From contig CAJJDN010000092.1 of the NCBI GenBank assembly GCA_905182985.1, positions 232,788 to 296,787 on the forward strand: DNA of 64,000 bases, read 5' to 3'. Positions 1 through 12,552 of this stretch are shown one piece after another. The notes under the pieces were generated by a model that had not been told where the DNA came from, did not search any database, and was given only the letters and a program-made list of their open reading frames with translations. Origin of the DNA: Paramecium sonneborni. Lineage: Eukaryota > Ciliophora > Oligohymenophorea > Peniculida > Parameciidae. The translations under genes and the position numbers were made by a program. The stretch's first letter is position 1; every line of letters begins with the position of its first letter.

Positions 1-234
1 TTTTCATTATTTTCTCTCATAAGAGGTTATAATAATGAATCCAAAACCTAATACTAAATGAGATTAGATTAATTCATAAAAATTAAATTAATCATAAGTC
101 TAAAAGACGGGAATGAATAAAATTCTAAAAAAAAGTAATAAAAAAGATTCGAACTTCATTAAACTTTTATGTATTAAGGCTAATACCGAAAAAGGAAAAT
201 AAGTTATGAAAATATTGAAGATAAAAAGAATTGA
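1..234 (+). CDS. possible 3' end of a gene cut by the window edge
   Basis: Frame 1 stays open from the first base to a TGA at 232-234 if TAA and TAG are read as Gln. It encodes a Lys- and Gln-rich tail of about 77 residues. No domain is recognisable and no conserved motif fixes the frame. The stretch from 235 to 412 holds nothing I can call except the motifs just before MCM6. The open frame could be chance, because only TGA stops translation in this code, so the call is weak. Confidence 0.3.
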
Positions 235-373
235 ATTTTTAAAGAATAAAGAATTTAATGAGTTTATGAGTTTGAGTTAATGAAGGAAACAAGAAAGATA
301 AAAGAAAAGAGAAGGGATTATAAAATAATAAATATTGGGTAATAAAAAATTATACAAATTAGTTAATATTAAT

Positions 374-398
374 TGGCGCTTTCAACATTATTTCGCGG
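374..398 (+). promoter_or_regulatory. two E2F-like motifs upstream of MCM6
   Basis: TTGGCGC (373-379) and TTTCGCGG (391-398) are GC-rich words in a very AT-rich upstream region. They sit about 15-40 bp before the MCM6 start at 413. Both resemble the E2F/DP consensus TTTSSCGC, which drives S-phase genes including MCM genes in many eukaryotes. That the ciliate factor binds them is inferred. Confidence 0.4.
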
Positions 399-412
399 AT
401 AATAATTAAATT

Positions 413-2876
<2,464 letters not shown>

Positions 2877-2922
2877 TTATTATAAACTTTGTAAAATATT
2901 TAAAAATTATTTATATCTTCAA

Positions 2923-3856
2923 ATGGCTGAAAGTACCACAGCAAATGTTAATTGGGCAGAGATCTCTGATGATGAAGAAATTGTTCCACAACATCCATAA
3001 GAAACATAACCTTAAGAAATTTAACCATAAGTTGTCAAACAAGAATAACCATAAGAAATAAATAATGAACAAAAGAAATAGTCAAAAAAACCATATTAAA
3101 AGCATCATAAGCCAGAATGGCTCAGACTCAAAGAATTATAAAAAAAATAGGCTGAATAAATTTAAAAAGAGTAGTAAGCTGTATTAGAAGCTAGAAGAAT
3201 TAAACCAAGTGTATTTAAGATTTATAAATCTTTAGAAAAATAATTTCCAAGGACTTATGTATGAGAGTGATGAAGATGAATAAAAACCTTAAGAATCAAC
3301 CTAAAATGAAGAATAAACTCAATCCTAAGAATAAACTCAACCCTAAGAATTACCTAAAGAAGAAATTGTTGATTAATATCAAAGTATTTATATATTTAAA
3401 CTTAGTCTTGAAACAAAGATAAACATAAGAAGAAAAATAAACATAACAAAAGAAAAAAGATTAAAAAAAAAAAGAAAATGAAGATTTAGATGCTATTTTG
3501 AATGAATTAGGATTTACTTAAAAAGAATCTGAATAAACTGGAGATTAAGAAAAAAAAAAAAAGAAAAAAAATAAAAATAAAGATGCTGATAAATAGCCAG
3601 TTACCACAGAAAATAAGCAGGAATAATAATAACCATAATAATAATAAACATAATAATAACAAATATAACCATAAACTGAAAAAGTTGATATCAAAAAGGT
3701 TTTAGCCGAAAAAGCCAAAAAAACACAAGCTGGCTCTCATTAAGTTGATAAAGTATACTTAATTAAAAATTTTAGGATTTAGAAAGAGTGAAATAAGAAA
3801 TTGAAAAGAGAAACTAAAAGTCTAAGAAAAATAAGAAATAAGACTTAGATCTTTGA
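2923..3856 (+). CDS. Gln/Lys-rich protein of unknown function
   Basis: Removing introns of 25, 22 and 23 nt gives a 287-residue protein. The N-terminus begins MAESTTANVNWAEIS and is acidic. The middle is a long charged stretch rich in Gln, Lys and Glu, with runs of Gln coded by TAA. A short less biased segment reads AILNELGF, and the end is Lys-rich with a DLERVKQEIEKR helix. The composition suggests a disordered or coiled-coil protein, perhaps RNA- or ribosome-associated, but no family can be named. It starts 46 bp after the MCM6 stop. The start chosen is the first ATG in frame. The whole gene is repeated at 4085-5018 because of the contig overlap. Confidence 0.75.
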
Positions 3857-3909
3857 TTTGGTAAATTGATAAATAATACATTAAATAATAGTATATATTA
3901 TTTTATATT

Positions 3910-3910
3910 N
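3910..3910. other. single-N contig junction 1
   Basis: The only ambiguous base in this part of the window. The sequence before it ends exactly where the second repeat copy has its last repeated base, and the sequence after it starts exactly at the first repeated base. Confidence 0.9.
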
Positions 3911-4038
3911 AATATGAAAGATTGGTTGGTGCTGTTATTAGATAAATGATTAATAAGGAAAAGATGTTAGTTGTTGTTAATGATAATTTAGATCAGAATC
4001 TTTAAGAATTAGCACTACATCCTAATGTACCTAGATGA
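3911..4038 (+). CDS. MCM6: MCM6 3' fragment (assembly duplicate)
   Basis: The last 42 codons and stop of MCM6, repeated because of the unmerged contig overlap. Not a separate gene. Confidence 0.85.
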
Positions 4039-4084
4039 TTATTATAAACTTTGTAAAATATTTAAAAATTATTTATATCTTCAA

Positions 4085-5018
4085 ATGGCTGAAAGTACCA
4101 CAGCAAATGTTAATTGGGCAGAGATCTCTGATGATGAAGAAATTGTTCCACAACATCCATAAGAAACATAACCTTAAGAAATTTAACCATAAGTTGTCAA
4201 ACAAGAATAACCATAAGAAATAAATAATGAACAAAAGAAATAGTCAAAAAAACCATATTAAAAGCATCATAAGCCAGAATGGCTCAGACTCAAAGAATTA
4301 TAAAAAAAATAGGCTGAATAAATTTAAAAAGAGTAGTAAGCTGTATTAGAAGCTAGAAGAATTAAACCAAGTGTATTTAAGATTTATAAATCTTTAGAAA
4401 AATAATTTCCAAGGACTTATGTATGAGAGTGATGAAGATGAATAAAAACCTTAAGAATCAACCTAAAATGAAGAATAAACTCAATCCTAAGAATAAACTC
4501 AACCCTAAGAATTACCTAAAGAAGAAATTGTTGATTAATATCAAAGTATTTATATATTTAAACTTAGTCTTGAAACAAAGATAAACATAAGAAGAAAAAT
4601 AAACATAACAAAAGAAAAAAGATTAAAAAAAAAAAGAAAATGAAGATTTAGATGCTATTTTGAATGAATTAGGATTTACTTAAAAAGAATCTGAATAAAC
4701 TGGAGATTAAGAAAAAAAAAAAAAGAAAAAAAATAAAAATAAAGATGCTGATAAATAGCCAGTTACCACAGAAAATAAGCAGGAATAATAATAACCATAA
4801 TAATAATAAACATAATAATAACAAATATAACCATAAACTGAAAAAGTTGATATCAAAAAGGTTTTAGCCGAAAAAGCCAAAAAAACACAAGCTGGCTCTC
4901 ATTAAGTTGATAAAGTATACTTAATTAAAAATTTTAGGATTTAGAAAGAGTGAAATAAGAAATTGAAAAGAGAAACTAAAAGTCTAAGAAAAATAAGAAA
5001 TAAGACTTAGATCTTTGA
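4085..5018 (+). CDS. Gln/Lys-rich protein, assembly duplicate
   Basis: Exact repeat of the gene at 2923-3856, with the same three introns and stop. It lies wholly inside the second copy of the contig overlap, so only one copy is expected in the genome. Confidence 0.75.
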
Positions 5019-5089
5019 TTTGGTAAATTGATAAATAATACATTAAATAATAGTATATATTATTTTATATTGTTATTAACGAATTTCTT

Positions 5090-5560
5090 ATGAACTTAGA
5101 CAATCCTGCAAAGGCACTTATCCTTTCACTTCTAATGACGATTATTCCAATTTTAATATTAAGGCTTTAATATTTTGAACAGAATTTCATAAGTCAAATG
5201 GTTAAATTTAAAAATTTAAGCTAAAAAATTATGAAAATGCAATTATTATTTTTAAACTAAGATAGCTGGGTTATTAAAAGATTTATAAAACCATAGAAAA
5301 AAAAATGATAACGTTGGAATAAGAATTATTAAATTAAAAATAATTAACTTAAGTTTAATAGGAAAAATTAACAAGAATCAAATAATAACAATAAGAAGAT
5401 AAGTTGTTAATGGAATCAAAATAATTTTATGAAAAATTAATTTTTGAGAACCAAAAAGGAAATAGAGAAATTAAGATTATATATTTGATTATACCTTAAA
5501 ATTACTAATGCCAAAAAGTGATACTAGAGGATGATATTCATAAATTATTATTATGTTATG
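5090..5560 (+). CDS. probable coiled-coil protein with N-terminal hydrophobic segment
   Basis: The ATG at 5090 starts MNLDNPAKALILSLLMTI, a likely signal anchor or membrane helix. A 20-nt intron starting GTTAAATT and ending TTTAAG restores a frame that encodes a convincing Glu/Gln/Lys-rich coiled coil (MITLEQELLNQKQ region). The 3' end is unresolved. In this frame no TGA occurs until 5791-5793, well inside the strongly supported gene on the opposite strand that ends at 5564. A TGA at 5486-5488 is one frame off, so a missed intron or an indel could end the gene there. The end given is only a limit set by the opposite gene. Confidence 0.45.
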
Positions 5561-5563
5561 ATA

Positions 5564-7100
5564 TCATGATAATGCGAAATGATGTTTTCTAAGATTATTT
5601 GCTTACTATTGATTTAATGTATTAGGTTTTCCAATAAGTGGTCGATGTATATCATGAGTTTATGAAATTAAATCTCCTTTAGTCTATCCAAGATTAAAAT
5701 GATGAGATCTTAGATTAGCACTTGCATGTGGATCTAACTTATTTGGTTATCCTTATTATTAATTCAATGCTTCCACTTATTTAGTTGTCATGAAAGTATT
5801 TTTGCTTACATTATCATTCAAACCGAAATGTGAAGATCGTAAGTCTTTTAAGAGTTTATCAGATAATTAACCAGGTTATCCTGATGGGTTCTTAAAACTT
5901 AAAGATGAATGAAATAAAAATACTTGGATTGCATTTCTGATTTATATGAAATGTAATCTGTACCAACTTTAAAATTTGATCCTCTATCCATTTATTAATC
6001 TCTTGTCTATGAACTTAATTATTATTCAGGAGGCTTCATTGTTGAATTGTAAAAAGTTTAAGTTTTGTGATTCATAAATCTAGGATCTCCAATAGTGAAA
6101 TGACTTCCTTATAAGGCAGCAGTGTTATTGATATAATTAACTTTATTTTCTGAATATGGTCTGAAATGTGACATTTATTCGGATTGATATGGTTGATTAT
6201 CCTTTCCTAAAGTAAAATGAGTAGCTAAAAAATTAAAATTAATTAAACCTCTAAGATTTTATCTATTTTCTTCAGCAAATGGATTTGAAGCGACTTCTTA
6301 TTGATGAAAGAATTCTTGATTCATGGTTTTAAAATCAGGATTAGCATTTCCAAAATTAAAATGAGTTGACTGGAATCCAGGTTTGAAAGATGCTTATGCA
6401 CCTCCCTCTTTCTTGTTATAGTCTTCTTACTAGGCTGTAACCATGGGAACTTACTAATAAATATTGATATATATTATTTACCTCCTTACCAAGAAATATA
6501 TTGGAAACTCTAAGTTACCTTGCTCTTTCTGCTAAATCTTACTTTGGTTCTAATTGTTGAGGTTGATATTGTTAGTTATAATTTGTTTGCATCATTTTAT
6601 GAGAACTTTCAGCAAAATTATGATGATGTGATCTCATTTTATTTTTTTGTACTCATATTTAGGATATATGCATTTTACTTTCTTATTCATTTTATAATCC
6701 TGGTTGGAGTGGTTTTTCATTATATGTTGCTCTTGTAATTGATACTTATTAAGCCTATTGATGACCAAGTACAAAATGATTAGTTCTTAAGTCATTTTTT
6801 TTTTCTTCATTCAAAGTAGCAGGTTCACCAATTTGCTTACCTTAAAAATCAGTCTTAAAAATAGTGTTATAGGAAGCTAGAATATGAATATAAATGATAC
6901 GTTTAGATTCTCCTAAATGAAAATGAACACCTCTTAAATTTAATTGATCACCAACTCCAGTAGCCTAATTATTTACTTAGTCCCCTTTGAAATTCATTTT
7001 CATTGTTGAAGTGAATTAATTCTCTAAAATTAGCATGAATAATCTAAATACTCTAATCTGTTTATCCTAGTTAGAAATGGCTACTCCTCAACTGTTGCAT
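5564..7100 (-). CDS. SHF-repeat protein, possibly microtubule/cilia associated
   Basis: Six introns (28, 24, 27, 28, 24 and 26 nt) are removed to give 459 residues. The protein is built of about ten spaced repeats of the form LRSSHFxLG, for example LRSSHFQLG at the N-terminus, NLRATHFTLG in the middle and NLRSHHFNLG and NLRKHHFALS near the C-terminus. Between repeats are 30-50 polar residues often containing an aromatic or a TxYN-like segment. There is no signal peptide or membrane helix. Regularly spaced short motifs of this sort occur in proteins that line microtubules, so an axonemal role is a guess. Only 27 bp separate its start from the stop of the transporter gene upstream. Function is otherwise unknown. 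Confidence 0.8.
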
Positions 7101-7127
7101 AAAAAAAAATATATATAATTATATTAA

Positions 7128-8860
7128 TCATCTACTTAATTGCTGAAGCTCGATTTCTTCAAATTACATGTCATGATTAATTAGGGGAAGAGTTTAATTT
7201 GCCATTACTTCATCTGTCAAATTATCATACATATCCTTTTTATAGGTTTCTTGTAAGAACCTAGAATATTCTTATTAATATAAATAATTACCATGTCAAA
7301 CCAAGAGCAAGTATTGCCATTAAACCAACTATTGTAATTGCACTTGCTTATTGATAGATTTCCTATACATAAGACACATAGAGAGGGGCAAATGTACTTC
7401 CAAGCTATCCAAATGTCATACAAACTCCATATCCATATGATCTAACTGTTGTTACATAAGCTTCTCCTGTGTATGTATTGAGCATTGAATTATAAATAGT
7501 TATGCTTGCCTTTATCAATATGGCACTAAGTAAATGAAGAATTTATTGCCAACATAATGAACTTTAACATTCTAAAGGAATATCTATATAGGCTAGTGTT
7601 GCACTTAAAATCATTGTCAATAGACAAAATTATAATGATATTATTCTTGGGTATTTCAATTTAAAATATACTATATTATTATTATTATAATATTTTACAG
7701 CTTGACATTCCAGTCATTAATTCAACCAATGCCAACATTCTCAATGTAGTAGTCATTGAAATTCCAAATGTTGATACTGAAAATTATAAACCATAATATG
7801 TGAAATATCTTAAAAACCACATTTAAACCAATATTGAGGTTTATATCAGTAACTTTGATCTTTTTAATAATTCCCAATATCCTGCAGACTAATTTGTATG
7901 CTAATTTAAATTTATTTATGTTTCCACTCTCTTTACAGTAGCTAATTTAACACATCTATTGTTAAACTTATCTAATTCTTCGATGAAATTAAATTCAAAA
8001 GGTCTCCTTTTATTAAATATGCTCATAAATCTAAACACTTTTCTGCATTCATCATATTATTATTTAGAAATTAACCATCTTGGTGATTCAACAAAATAAA
8101 AGTAATCCAATATAACTGTAACTAAAAGCGGAACACCTATGCTCCACATCATCAATAGTCTCCATGATTACAATATATCTACTATAAATGGATATATAAG
8201 CATTGAAGAACTCCAAATCACTATTAATAATGAACTAGCTATTGATCGAAATCTTAATGCACTTATCTCATTTATGTAAACATAAACTACAGTCTCATAT
8301 CCACTCAATCCAAAACCTGCTATAAAGAACAGTGCATATAGATATAATAAATTATTACAAAGAGCTCCAACAAATATTGAGACTGAACCTATACTCATTC
8401 CAAATAATAATATTTTTCTTCTTCCAAATATATTTGCCAATATTGGAAATGTAAATCCTCCAAACATTTAACCAACAAAAAATAATGCTGCTATAAATGC
8501 TTTTCTACCATTACAAAATAACCCAAATTCTTTCGCTATACTATCAAATCCAATTAAACTATCTATTCTATTGTTACAATTAGGATATTCAATACAAATT
8601 TCATCTGTACAATATTTTGATGGATTTTATAACAAATACGGCATCCCCATTACAAAAAAGGAGTAAAACAAAAACTATATGCATAATAATAATGTGATCC
8701 TCTATTGATATTTCGAATTGTCTCCAACATACTCAAATGCTTGATCTAATGTGACAAAGGCTCTTTTCATGTTATAAGCTTCAAACGCAGGCTTCTTGTA
8801 CTTCTTATTTTAAAGTAATTCAAGCTATTGCTTAAATTAGTTTTTAATTGAGTTTATCAT
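7128..8860 (-). CDS. MFS organic-ion/sugar transporter (SLC22/SLC2-like)
   Basis: Two introns (28 and 31 nt) are removed to give 557 residues. About twelve hydrophobic segments are visible. A Cys-rich extracellular loop (CTDEICIEYPNC) follows the first helix, as in organic cation transporters. The cytoplasmic loop motif ANIFGRRKILLFG matches MFS motif A (GRR/K), and ESPRWLISK after helix 6 matches the SLC22 PESPRWL signature. Near the C-terminus WFLQET echoes the PET motif after helix 12. Acting as a plasma or vacuolar membrane carrier is inferred from the family; the substrate cannot be read from the sequence. Start is the first ATG in the open frame (MINSIKNQF). Confidence 0.88.
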
Positions 8861-9172
8861 GCAAAAACAATTATTATTAATTGAAGTAATTTCATTAAAT
8901 ATTCAAGTTTCTCAAAAGTTAATTCTAATCTAAATTTATGTTTTCTTTCTTAATTTATGAATTTCTATCTAAATATTTTACAGATTTAAAATTTAGTTTA
9001 AATTATAATTGTTATTCAACATAAAACCCAATCTAAGAAAATGTCAAAATATTATTTTTATGATTGTTTTTATCTTAACATAAATGAGAATAAAAAGAAT
9101 ATCATGTTGTGAAATTTTTGTATGTATAATGATCCCTAGTGATATTATAAATTTTTAATAATACTATTAGTA
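8861..9172. other. AT-rich intergenic stretch
   Basis: Between the divergent transporter gene and the small plus-strand gene. I see no coding pattern, repeats or RNA gene; it presumably holds both promoters. Confidence 0.5.
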
Positions 9173-9538
9173 ATGAATCATTATAAAAAAAAATTAGTTC
9201 TTTAAAATGACTTAAATCATTTATTGCTTCCATAGATTTATAACTTCAGATCTCTAAGTATTAATAAAGAATCAATATTATATACTGAGGAGAAAGAAAA
9301 GAAATAAGATTAAAGGCAAGCTGAAATACTAAAATTCTCATTTGTAAATTCAAATTACAATCACTCAGATAGATTTCATCCAAAACCATAACATATGATG
9401 AACATTGAAAGAAGAAAAAAGATGTTAAAGTTATAATTAAAGCGAGTATGCGATTCTTTTAAGAAAGTATCTCCTCTTAGCAAAGATTACGAAACTTTAT
9501 AAGATATTCATTTCATCAAATACAAAAAGATTGTTTGA
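9173..9538 (+). CDS. small basic protein of unknown function
   Basis: An intronless 121-residue frame from ATG to TGA. It begins MNHYKKKLVLQNDLNH and ends DIHFIKYKKIV. It is rich in Lys and Arg, with a basic helix around MNIERRKKMLKLQLKR and no signal peptide or membrane span. Three in-frame stop triplets of the TAA/TAG type are read as Gln. I do not recognise the family. It precedes the relic gene region and could itself be a minor gene, but its codon use looks like that of its neighbours. Confidence 0.6.
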
Positions 9539-9854
9539 TATAATATTTGTGTTGTTTTTATATTTGATATATTGATTGTATAATACATTTACAAGAGATC
9601 ATTTAACTTATAATGATGAAGATCAACATTCATGAATTCATAATTAATTAATGTTAAAATTTTCATCATCGTATAAGGTATGGAAATTATTTTATTTGGT
9701 TTAATTCGTTGTTTTTCAATTTCATAACTGATTGAAAATTATTCTAATCCTAAATTATTTTGTATTTTTTTTATTTGAGAACAAAAGTTAAAATATTATC
9801 TGATGTTATGTGTTATGGAAAAGATAGCTATATCAAGAAAAATTTATAAATACC

Positions 9855-10355
9855 TGTTATTCAACAAAAATCTAAGGTTGGAAAGAGTAAGGAGAGACAA
9901 TAAATATATTCTGCTTTTTTTTAAAATGGTCTAAATTAGAATTACTGTGGCTTTTGGTTTTTGTTGACTATAGGAGCTTAAGGATATTTTTATGTTTTGA
10001 CTTACTTTAGTCAACAAATAGAGATACTCTACATTTCTTTTCATTCTGAAAGTAGAGAATGTAGATAAGGAAGTTTGAAAAAGTTTTTTTGATATATCTA
10101 GAAACTCCAGAAGTAGTGAGATATTTCAATTATTGGTTTAGCAATATATATAGAACTTATTTTTGTTTTAAAATGTCCAAAAAAAGAAGATAAAGGACTA
10201 TTATGTACTACAAATACATGAGTAAAGATTATCACCTCTAATTCAAGTTCATCTGATCCAGGTCTTTTGTCTGTGAATAGATGCAAATTCTAAAAAAATA
10301 GTTTTGCCAACAATTTTAGAAGATGAATTTAATAAGCTTTAGTGAATATCAAACT
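9855..10355 (+). pseudogene. SLC44 choline-transporter-like 5' relic
   Basis: Closely similar along its length to the 5' third of the intact SLC44 gene at 37599-38190, including the segments encoding the first membrane helix, the VTPEE loop and the Cys-rich loop. It is riddled with substitutions and small deletions that break the frame, for example loss of most of the segment around MSYIPPVY. Homology stops abruptly at about 10355, where a different relic begins. No product is expected. Confidence 0.8.
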
Positions 10356-10356
10356 T

Positions 10357-11045
10357 TATAGATTGATTCAAAATGATGATCTGATTTTTATATAGTTCAA
10401 TTCAGCCTGAGTTCTAGCGAAAAGAAACAGTTTAAAACTGCATAATTTGAAATCATTACATGAGTAAAAGGTTAATACATTATTTGCAAAACATACGAAA
10501 CATTGCAATTTGTATCATGACAAGGAATACCTTAAGCAAATGTAGGTAATTCTATAACGTTAAAATCATGATCTTTATGAGTTGAATCGCCAGATTAAAG
10601 AAGATTATCAAAACACGCTATGCCACAAAAATAGTTATCACAAATCTCCATTCATATCTTGGTCACAGTATAAAGTTTGAATCTCATCTATACATTTATA
10701 ATATTGATGCAACCCTTTTTTATCTGTTTAATTTTCTAAAACAAATATTACATTTTCATTAAATTCTCCTTCACTTATTTTTTTTGTTATAGTTTTCATA
10801 CCATATATCAAATTTAGCTATTTTTTGTTTTGTACCTGCATATTCATGGTTATAATGCAAAGCTACATATATTACAACCCATGTCTAAAAATATCATTGC
10901 TAGCAAATATTTCAACCGTTTTAACTCCTGAATTATTTCTCACTTGACTAAATATTATATTATTAGATATTTTATAATGATATAGTTCATATTCTTCTGG
11001 AAGATACTTATATCTATAATCTTATATAGCCAACTCTATTTTATT
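10357..11045 (-). pseudogene. MT-A70/ZZ methyltransferase 3' relic
   Basis: Matches the intact gene's region from about 30787 to 31590, in the same orientation: the last ZZ zinc fingers and the end of the methyltransferase domain. Many frame-breaking changes are present and about 60 bp around the end of the methyltransferase domain are missing. Homology runs unbroken from the methyltransferase part to the zinc-finger part, which supports their being one gene in the intact copy. Confidence 0.75.
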
Positions 11046-11554
11046 TAAATCAATCTTTCATTTTTTAATTAAAAATATGCATAAATATCAAATAAAAATA
11101 ATTTAAATCATAATTGAAAAAATTAATGATAATTATTTATTCAAATAAATAAGGTTTACATCCTATCACACATATTCGGAGAAAGTAAAGATATTTGATT
11201 CTTAATTGAGTTTACTTTGAAAAAGTATGATAAATATTGAAAACATACATTTCACAGATTAAACAATTGTCTAAGTAATCTCTATCTCATCCAACAAACG
11301 ACTATATGAAGAAGATATAGTTAAATTTTAAGAAATCAAATCTAAAGGTGTAAAAAAAAAAATTTTAATGTTTTATGTATTTATTCTAGAAAGCATAAAA
11401 AAAGAAAATTCAAAAATTATTATAGGAAAAATAATTCCAAAAAAGAAGAATGAATCAAATTTCAATAAATAAAAATGAGATGAATTCGAAGGCAAGAAGA
11501 ACAATCTATATGTGGAATATTAATTGAAATTTACTCGATATTGTACTTGATCCT

Positions 11555-12370
11555 TTTTTTTATTTTGGATTTAAACATAAAAATCTTGAAAGTAAGTTTT
11601 CAGCATCTCTTTCCAATCTGTCAATATTTATTCTAGATTTCCGTTATACGGGTTTTTTGCAATTAAATAAATTGGATCATATTCTTTTTACTTTTTTTTT
11701 TTACTTATCTATTTACTTGATTGAATCCAACTCTATATTGGAAAAATAATTTCCATAAGTTTTATACACAACTCCATATATTGATGTACCAAAGACTTCT
11801 AAAACTTTAGAGTTATTATTGATGTCATTTTCTTCATCAATAATTTATTCCATATAATATAGATTATTTATGCGTGGGTGAACTTTAAGTTTGGCTTTCT
11901 TTATTAATTTTTCTTGAATTATAGATTATATAATTCATGATTACCAGTCATAGAATTTTATATAAGATGATGAAATCGTACTCTCGAATTTGTTTAATTG
12001 ATCGATGATGATGATATAATATTGATACTGATCATCGATGATAATTTTTAATCTCTTAGTATCCATAGCATTTTCCAATTAATCAGCAGCCTTCATATTT
12101 GATTTCTTTGCTGTCATTAATATTTATGTTGACGAAAAGCCTATAGAAATTAATATAATCACTATAAGCTAATGGTGATATTTGACTTAGAAATATATAT
12201 CCTTGTACTTTTTCTCATAATATCTTCAAATTTTATTCTAGTATCATTTTCCATTATTTTAATTTATTCATTTATCTATTAATTGTTCCAATGATTCTTA
12301 CAAAACCTTATTTTATGTCTTTAATTGACTTTCAAATTAAGTTTTCTTTATATTTTAATTCTTTTTAGAA
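11555..12370 (-). pseudogene. Cdc7 kinase plus coiled-coil gene relic
   Basis: Similar to the two neighbouring intact genes at 33800-35600. The 3' end of Cdc7 (11555-11680) is followed after a large internal deletion by the 5' end of Cdc7 (from about 11720), then by the 3' part of the long coiled-coil gene (to about 12370). Orientation and order of the two are the same as in the intact locus. Frames are destroyed. The stretch 11046-11554 between relics holds nothing I recognise. Confidence 0.7.
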
Positions 12371-12552
12371 AAATTATTCATCATACTACTAATCATAATA
12401 TTAATTAAATGATAAATTTTAAGAAAATTTATTATTTTCAACATATTAAGTACTTAATAATTACTTAATTATATCTAATCTTATTATCAAAATCGAAGAT
12501 TATTAAAAAAAGCAAAGCAATAAGAAATTAAAAAAAATTTTATTTAGAATCA

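Larger units (their letters stand above)
3911..5071 (+). repeat. contig-end overlap 1, second copy
   Basis: Identical to 2749-3909 (offset 1162). It continues into new sequence at 5072, so the true order is the first copy's left flank joined to this copy's right flank. Confidence 0.9.

Noticed and set aside
3911..5018. A recent tandem gene duplication.
   Set aside because: The copies look identical, begin and end exactly at a single N, and the same pattern occurs at three other Ns. Contig overlap explains all four.
6520..6738. A hydrophobic plus-strand frame of 72 codons.
   Set aside because: Shadow of the SHF-repeat gene, which is supported by repeats and six consistent introns.
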